Notes under the pieces: generated by a model
What the model was told of the DNA's origin: nothing
The model's input: only the letters and a program-made list of their open reading frames with translations
Databases searched by the model: none
Assembly: GCA_028583415.1 (NCBI GenBank)
Contig: CM053266.1
Span: 98,012,377-98,076,376 of the forward strand
Length of the DNA stretch: 64,000 nucleotides
Origin: Protea cynaroides
Lineage: Eukaryota; Streptophyta; Magnoliopsida; Proteales; Proteaceae
Direction: 5' to 3'
Shown: positions 57,700-64,000 of the stretch, in pieces
Position numbering within the stretch: position 1 is the stretch's first letter
Layout of the letters: each line of letters begins with the position of its first letter
Position numbers and translations under genes: made by a program

Positions 57700-58900
57700 A
57701 TGGTATGAGTATAAACTTACGGATGGACAGGAGGCTAGGGCGGGTCTCTATTGCTGAAGCTTCAGGTCTAGGACCTTCGGCTTTCTCAAATCTGCGCTCT
57801 CCTGTCTAGCTTTTAATTAGGAATGCTAGCTGGGTTTTTTCCCACAGGTATCATCTACATTTCTGCAAAACATTTTCATGGACATGGAAGCTCTAAAACT
57901 TTCTCCCTCTCAGGTTTCAGATGTGAGAGTTTGGACTCTTTCTCAATCTGGAGTCTTCTCGGGGAAGTCGGCTTGGTCTGGATTACGCCATACATAGCCA
58001 AACTGCTCCTGGTCCTCAATGGAACAGGCTCCTTGTCACCATCCTAAGCAATCTGTCTTTGGTTGCCATTTTCTTCATGATAGATTATCCACTGATGATA
58101 TAATCATGCAAAAAGGAGTGCCTTTTGTTTCACAATGTAGCTTGTGCCTTCACGATTCTGAAAGCCTTGCATATGTCTTTGTCAATGCACTTTCTCCCGC
58201 ACAATGTGGCAGCAGTTCCTTTTGACAGGTTTAAATTAAATTGGCAATCTGTCTTCGGTTAATGACCTGGGCACCTTGTGGATTTCAAAGTCCTCTTCAG
58301 TCCCTTTGAATCCACTTGGCTGGCCAGCTTCATGTTGATAACAATGCATAATTGGCTAGAACGAAATTCTAGGAGATTTGAAGCAAAAGGAAGGCAGGCT
58401 GCAAATATCTGGCTGTATATAAAGAGGGAAGCACTTGATGAGTCTATCTTGAGTCCCTGTCGAATTAAGTTAGTTGAAGAGTTAGCTCTTTCAAAGTTAA
58501 TGGGAATCTGTACATATTCAGGGCCTTGGCGCCTCCTATTAAGATCTGAAGTCATTTGGGTGAGACTGGCAACAGACACAATCATAATAAATATTGACGG
58601 GCACTCTCTAGGTAAACCCGGTCATTCTTGCTCTACTGGGATCCTCAGAAATCACAGTGGCAAGCCCCTTGGGTGTTTTGCAACTACTTCATGGCTGAAT
58701 TCATGGCCTTCTTCGAAGGCTTGACAATAGCCAAGGAGACTTGCCATTGCAAACTCAGGTTTGAAAGCGATTCAAATGTTGTGGTCCTAGGCATCTCAAA
58801 CAGATCCTTTCCCTGGAAATTTCAACAGCTTTTGATTCACTACTTACCTTACCACCATCACATGGAGGATAATTCACTGCTATAGAGAGAAACACAGTGA
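57700..58900 (+). pseudogene. L1-type LINE remnant: zinc-binding RT end and RNase H
   Basis: Frameshifted plus-strand pieces. 58019-58225 has HPKQSVFGCHFLHDRLST and CSLCLHDSESLAYVFV, the zinc-binding region after L1 RT. 58560-58885 has RNase H motifs TDTIIINIDGHS, MAEFMAFFEGLTIAKE and RFESDSNVVV, holding the D-E-D residues. The 5' part is missing and the protein is broken. Confidence 0.75.
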
Positions 58901-58929
58901 CGGCTGACAAAAAAAGGAGCTGTCCAACG

Positions 58930-59076
58930 AACAAGTTCCTATTGGTCTTAAGCTCTGTCTTTTGTCATGGAAGAGGCTAACTGGAATTACCATGGTTATC
59001 TAAACAAGTTCCTATTGGCCTCAAGCTCCGTCTTTTGTCATGGAAGAGGCCAACTGGAATTACCATGGTCATCCTA
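58930..59076. repeat. 73 bp tandem duplication
   Basis: aacaagttcctattgg(t/c)ct starts at 58930 and 59003. The two units (to ctggaattaccatgg) differ at a few bases. Confidence 0.85.
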
Positions 59077-59242
59077 GATACAGATTTCAGCGCTCTCAAC
59101 TTCTATTGTCAGTCCGCATGTTTCATCATGAATTTCTCCTGGGCTTTTTGCTGATGATGGCAATGCCAAAGGTGGAATCCTGGGGCATTCATTAGATTGA
59201 GCCCAACTTCTAGCAATGCCGAAGGTGGGGTTTCAGTCTTTT

Positions 59243-60100
59243 CATAGTTGTCAAGGCGTCGCCTAGGCGTGATTCCAAGGCCTGGGTGCCTAGGCGCCTT
59301 ATGGGTGTTGCCTGGGCGGTCGCCCAGGCTCTCTGGGCGCCGCCTTGGACGCCTTGGGCGCCCAGAATGCTTGGGCGGTCGCCTTGGGTCTTATATGTGT
59401 TTTTTTTTCCCTTTGATCTCTGAATTTGCTTCACAGGATTTATTATACTAGACAGAAACAATATTTATCAGACAGTACTTATTTATGACTAGTATCATTT
59501 AAGTAAATGATCATTTACTTAAGATATTATTTATAAATAAGCAAATACCCCCTATTTGAATCCAATAAAAATAGTTTAAAATTCAAATTCCAGAAGGATA
59601 AAAAGTCAACCCTCCAGTTCAAGAACAAAAACCGTATTTTCAGGTGCGGGGGTGATTTTCAACTTCAAAATGCTAGGTTTTTTTCCAAATATAAAAATTC
59701 CATAAATCTTATTATAGTAAAGCATCACTAAAAACCAAGAGCGCGCCAAAATAATCTCTTGCTTTCAAAAAAATAATTTACATTCAGACGACTTTTAACA
59801 ACATTTGCGTACTTCGAACAAGGTTTGACCGGAGTGTAACTCCTTCATTATAACTCGGATTCAAGCAATCTAGGATTTGTTGGAAAACTGATTATACTAG
59901 CTTTGCAATGAATTTGAGATTGCTTGAATCCGAAGTATATTAAAAGAGTTACGCTCCAGTAAAATTTGTTAGAAATAAGCAAATGTTAGTCATAAATACG
60001 TGATGCCTACTTAACTCAATTATTTGTTTCTTTGTTGGTTTCTTATATTAATTACGCTATGTCTTAAATGTTTATTTATAAATGTTTATTTATGTATATA

Positions 60101-60147
<47 letters not shown>

Positions 60148-60276
60148 ATTAATATAGCATTAATATTTTAAAAATAAAAAAAAATACACTGGGAACGCCT
60201 TGGTCGCCTAGACGATGCCTAGGCGCCCAGGATGGCCTCAAACTCCTTGGATCGCCTTATCGCCTTGACAACTATG
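59243..60276. mobile_element. hAT element with cgcctaggcg repeats
   Basis: About 1.03 kb, ends CATAGTTGTCAAGGCG and CGCCTTGACAACTATG. GTCTTTTC follows at 60277-60284; on the left GTCTTTTC overlaps the first C of the element, which fits an 8 bp duplication and loss of one C. The interior is homologous to the other 1 kb copies and has a TA-repeat expansion at 60093-60144. Confidence 0.88.
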
Positions 60277-60326
60277 GTCTTTTCTATCTATATCATTTTT
60301 TTATTCTTTTTGTCTAGAATAATACA

Positions 60327-62520
60327 ATGTGGAATGAGATGACTGCTTGTATTAAGAAAGTTGCTAAAGAGGTTCTAGGTGCATCGAAAGAAAAATGTCA
60401 TTCTTCTAGAGTGTCTTGGTGGTGGGATGATGAGGTTCAAGCAGCCATTAAAGCTAAAAAAGATAGCTTTAAGACATGGCAAAAGACTAAGGATATAGAC
60501 AATCTAAAAAGATATAGACTTGCTAGAAATGAAGCCAAAAAGATTGTGGGAAAAGTAAGGGCGAAGAAATATGAAGATCTCTATGATAATCTAAGCACAA
60601 AGGAAGGAGAAAAAGCTATCTATAAAATAGCTAAGATGGGGGAAAGGAAGAGTAGAGATTTAAACCATGTTAGATGTATTAAAAGTGTAGATGGTAGAAT
60701 TCTAGTAAGGGATGAGGACATTCAAGAGAGATGGTACGATTATTTCTACAACCTACTAAATGAAAATGTCTCAGGAAATAGTACACCAGATTGCTACATT
60801 ATCCACCATGACACCATAGGTCATAGGTATATACGTTAAATTAGGGTGACAGAAGGGAAAGAAGCTTTAAGGAGGATGAATGTAGGCAAAGCACTAGGTC
60901 CAGATGAGGTCCCAATAGAAGTTTGGAAGAGCCTAGGAATGCATGGAGTATCTTGGCTAACTAAGTTGCTCAATAAAATTATGAGCTCAGGGAAAATGCC
61001 AAATGAATAGAGGAGAAGTATTGTGGTTCTGATCTATAAAAACAAAGGTGATATTCAGAGCTGTAATAACTAAAGAGGCATAAAACTAATAAGCCATACT
61101 ATGAAACTGTGGGAGAGAGTTATTGAAACCCGCTTGAGAAAAGAATCTACCATTACGGAGAACTAGTTTGGTTTTATGCCAAGTAGATCCACGATAGAGG
61201 TTAATTACTTACTTAGGACACTTATGGAAAGATATAGAGAAGGCAAGAAAGACCTCCATATGATTTTTATCGATCTAGAAAAAGCTTATGATAAAGTCCC
61301 GAGGGAGTTAATCTGGCACGTACTAGAGAAGAAAAGTGTTTCAAGCAAATATGTTGACATAGTTAAGGATATGTATTATAATGTGGTGACTGGTGTGAAA
61401 ACCGTAGGTCAAGGTTGTGAATTCCCAATTACAATGAGGTTACATCAAGGATCAGCTTTAAGCCCTTATTTGTTTGCCCTCATTATGGATGATCTAACCA
61501 GAAACATTCAAGATGAAGTTCCTTGGTGGATGTTTTTCGCTTATGATATTGTTTTCGTGGATGAGACAAAAGCAGGGATTAATGCAAAGTTAAAACTATG
61601 GAGATCATTATTGGAATCAAAATGTTTTAAGATAAGTAGAACGAAGACGGAGTATATAGTGTGTAACTTTAGTCATACAAGGACGGATAATGAGGTAGTA
61701 AACATTCTTGAGAGGGAGATACAACAAAGTGATCATTTTAGGTATCTACGTTCAATCATAAACAAAAAAGGTGATAGATGTTTCACAGAGGATTAAAATA
61801 AGATGGATAAAGTGGAGAAGTGCGTCTGGAGTGTTGTGTGATCGGCGTATTCCTTTAAAACTTAAAGAAAAATTTTTAAGATAAGTAGAACGAAGACGGA
61901 GTATATAGTGTGTAACTTTAGTCATACAAGGACGGATAATGAGGTAGTAAACATTCTTGAGAGGGAGATACAACAAAGTGATCATTTTAGGTATCTACGT
62001 TCAATCATAAACAAAGAAGGTGATAGATGTTTCACAGAGGATTAAAATAAGATGGATAAAGTGGAAAAGTGCGTCTGGAGTGTTGTGTGATCGGCGTATT
62101 CCTTTAAAACTTAAAGAAAAATTTTATAGGACAGTCATTTGACCGGCTATGATGTATGGTGTAGAATGTTGGGCAATTAAGAGGCATCATATTGATAAAC
62201 TTAATGTAGCTGAGATGAGGATGTTAAGATGGTGTTTGGCAAAACAAGGAAGGATAAAGTAAGGCGCTGATCATGATAAGCTACAAGAAAGTCGTTTGAG
62301 ATGGTATGGCCATGTCCAACGGAGGCCATTAGATGCTCCCATTCAGAGGAGTGATTTGATTCAGATTGAAGGGTCTAAAAGAGCTAAGGGCAGACTTAAG
62401 ATGACTCTCGGGGAGGTGGTGAAGAAAGACATGTATAGCTTAGGCCTTGCTTTGAGTATGACATCGAATAGAACTGATTGGCGGACAAGAATCCATGTTG
62501 TAGCCGACCCCATTTAGTTG
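60327..62520 (+). pseudogene. RTE reverse transcriptase, degraded
   Basis: Frames 60327-60839 and 61176-61796 are in the same phase, separated by stops. Motifs: SWWWDDEVQAAIKAKK, IFIDLEKAYDKVPREL, LHQGSALSPYLFALIMDDL, and the active site FAYDIVFVDE in place of FADD. The C-terminal end has RWYGHVQRRP and GRLKMTLGEVVKKDM. The loss of the first active-site aspartate and the stops make it inactive. Confidence 0.87.
61629..62126. repeat. 249 bp tandem duplication inside the LINE
   Basis: aagataagtagaacgaagac starts at 61629 and again at 61878. The two 249 bp units are nearly identical (caaaaaagg against caaagaagg). The other RTE copy has the segment once. Confidence 0.9.
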
Positions 62521-62627
62521 GGATAAGGTTTTGTTGTTGTTGTTGTTGTTGTTGTTGAATTCTTTTCGTCTAGAATGGTCTAGACTTTCCTCTTGTATAT
62601 TCTTCTTATATTAATAAAATGTTTTGC

Positions 62628-62731
62628 CATAGTTGTCAAGGCGTCAAGGCGAACCAAAGCGTTGGAAGCCTGACGAGGCACCTAGGCGACCAAGGCACTT
62701 GATTTTCCATGGCGACGCCTTGACAACTAAG
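62628..62731. mobile_element. 104 bp MITE of the cgcctaggcg hAT family
   Basis: Ends CATAGTTGTCAAGGCG and CGCCTTGACAACTAAG; perfect 8 bp duplication TGTTTTGC (62620-62627 and 62732-62739). Almost only the ends remain. Confidence 0.9.
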
Positions 62732-62789
62732 TGTTTTGCTGATCTTTAGCAAAAGAAAATGTTGCCAGCATATTCTTTGTATTCTTGTG

Positions 62790-63056
62790 TCTTCATTGTG
62801 AAGATTATTTGTCTTCTATGAGGAGATTATTGCTCGTGTCTTCCTTTGAGAATCTTATTGCATGTATTATCTTTCAAGAAGATTATTGCCAGTATCTTCT
62901 TCAGTAAAAAGAAATTTCCTATCTTCCTTCGTGGAGATTTTTTGTTGTCTTCCTTCATGGAGATATTACTTGTCTACCTTCGAGGAGATTTTCGCTTGTC
63001 TTTATTCGTGAAGATTATTACTTGTCTTCATTCGTAGCTTCGTGAAGACTTGCTTT
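62790..63056. repeat. Degenerate tandem repeat, roughly 30 bp unit
   Basis: Variants of ttgtcttccttcgtggagatta recur about nine times with irregular spacing. Plus-strand frames in this stretch are the repeat translated. Confidence 0.55.
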
Positions 63057-64000
63057 TGTAGATTTCTTTTTGTTGAAAATTCTCTTTGCCTTGTGGATTA
63101 CTTATTTGTGGGGATTTCCTTTATTATTTGCCTAGAGTTTTTCTGGTTAGGGATTTCAGATTTCGGGCCCACAACGACTTGTTCATCATCCCTTGCTGTT
63201 ATTTTCTGGGTCTATATTGCTAGTTGCGGTTGTTATTGCAGTTTTCTTGCCTACAGCATGTATTTTCTGCCGCTTATGTTATTATCTGGATTTCTTCTTG
63301 ATGACGATTTCTCACCATTATTGATTATGGTGGCTAGACGGATTATGTTTACATTGGTGCTGTGTCTGGAAGGTTCTCCATGCAGATTTTATGTTTCATG
63401 TGACTGGGCTTAATGCAGTTATTTTGTGTGCTACGCCTGGGTGTAGTTGGATAACTGATTATTCCAAGCTGGAGGAGAGGGAGTTTAAAGTGTTTAGAGT
63501 GTTATCATAGTTGATATTTATTATACATAAAGGTTGTATGGTTGGGAGGAGTACAATCTCTCCCATTGTTCTCAATTTCTACTCTTCTCTCTTTCCTTTT
63601 TTTTTCTTCACTACTAGTTCCAATTTTACTTTGTCACAAAATGTTTGATTGTTTCTGTTGGATTGACCTTGGAGAAAATGCTCCATGTGCATATTGCTCA
63701 CCCGCCCTTCCACAACAACGCAAACAAAGAAACCATTTGGCTAACATATTATTGGATAGGACCCTTACAATCACTTCAGATTAGCATTTTCAATTTAGTA
63801 ATTAATTGATGGTTCTAATAACATGGACCGTAAGAGACTCCGTCAGACCTTTCACCTAAAATATTGGAGTTTGGATGTGTAAATGAAAAATGGATCCATT
63901 GGAATTCCCATTTTCAAACTTCACGGAGTGGGAGCCCATACCTTAAAATCAACCTCCTCCCTCCTCATCTTCTTCTTTTATGGAGCACCGACGGTGGTAG
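63057..64000. other. No gene recognised at right edge
   Basis: Frames at 63042-63413 and 63542-63784 are short, hydrophobic and without known motifs. The missing 5' exons of the NAT gene were looked for on the minus strand and not found, so they should lie beyond 64000. Confidence 0.45.

Larger units (their letters stand above)
60321..62558 (+). mobile_element. 5'-truncated RTE LINE
   Basis: Flanked by attctttt(t/c)gtctagaat, an 18 bp duplication with one change (60303-60320 and 62559-62576). It begins where the other RTE copy has position 39335 and ends in a ttg repeat. The left duplication starts only 26 bases right of the hAT copy at 59243. Confidence 0.92.

Noticed and set aside
58259..58585. 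108-codon minus-strand frame
   Set aside because: It is the shadow of the L1-type RNase H region on the plus strand.
62846..63413. Hydrophobic plus-strand frames as small membrane proteins
   Set aside because: They overlap a degenerate tandem repeat and T-rich sequence, with no start context, splice pattern or family match.

Overview
The window is a piece of flowering-plant nuclear genome, mostly transposable elements piled in and around one host gene. The plant origin rests on GT-AG introns in a nucleobase-ascorbate transporter (NAT) gene, plant-type Ty3/gypsy elements (Tekay chromovirus and Tat lineages), an RTE-type LINE ending in TTG repeats, hAT and Mutator-like elements, and exons of plant gene families inside the Mutator-like elements. 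I cannot name the species.

Region 1 to 24.0 kb: one old Tat-lineage retrotransposon on the minus strand (180-24039, target duplication GATGA). It holds two younger insertions: a Tekay element (2008-11595, duplication CGGCC) and a solo LTR of a related family (19718-21890). The Tat element has degraded gag, protease, RT, two RNase H domains and integrase. It also has a decayed intron-containing gene in antisense (12164-14615) and a 3' region made of 72 bp and 111 bp tandem repeats, which the Tekay element splits.

Region 24.0 to 30.2 kb: a degraded copia-like fragment, a non-autonomous hAT element, and a Pack-MULE carrying the first exons of a reticulon-like gene.

Region 30.2 to 57.0 kb: the last seven exons of a NAT12-like transporter gene on the minus strand. 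They join in frame to 439 codons plus stop. The introns are up to 14.2 kb long and full of insertions: a hAT element containing a second Pack-MULE (with a heat-shock-factor exon), which contains another hAT copy; an RTE LINE containing a duplicated gag-only LTR element, two nested hAT copies and a small poly(A) retroposon; two solo LTRs; and further hAT copies. The 5' end of the gene lies beyond the right edge.

Region 57.0 to 64.0 kb: an L1-type LINE remnant, another 1 kb hAT copy, a 5'-truncated RTE LINE with an 18 bp target duplication, a 104 bp MITE and low-complexity sequence. The only host gene I can support is the NAT gene. The rest is transposon coding sequence, mostly broken, although two identical-looking gag frames are fully open.
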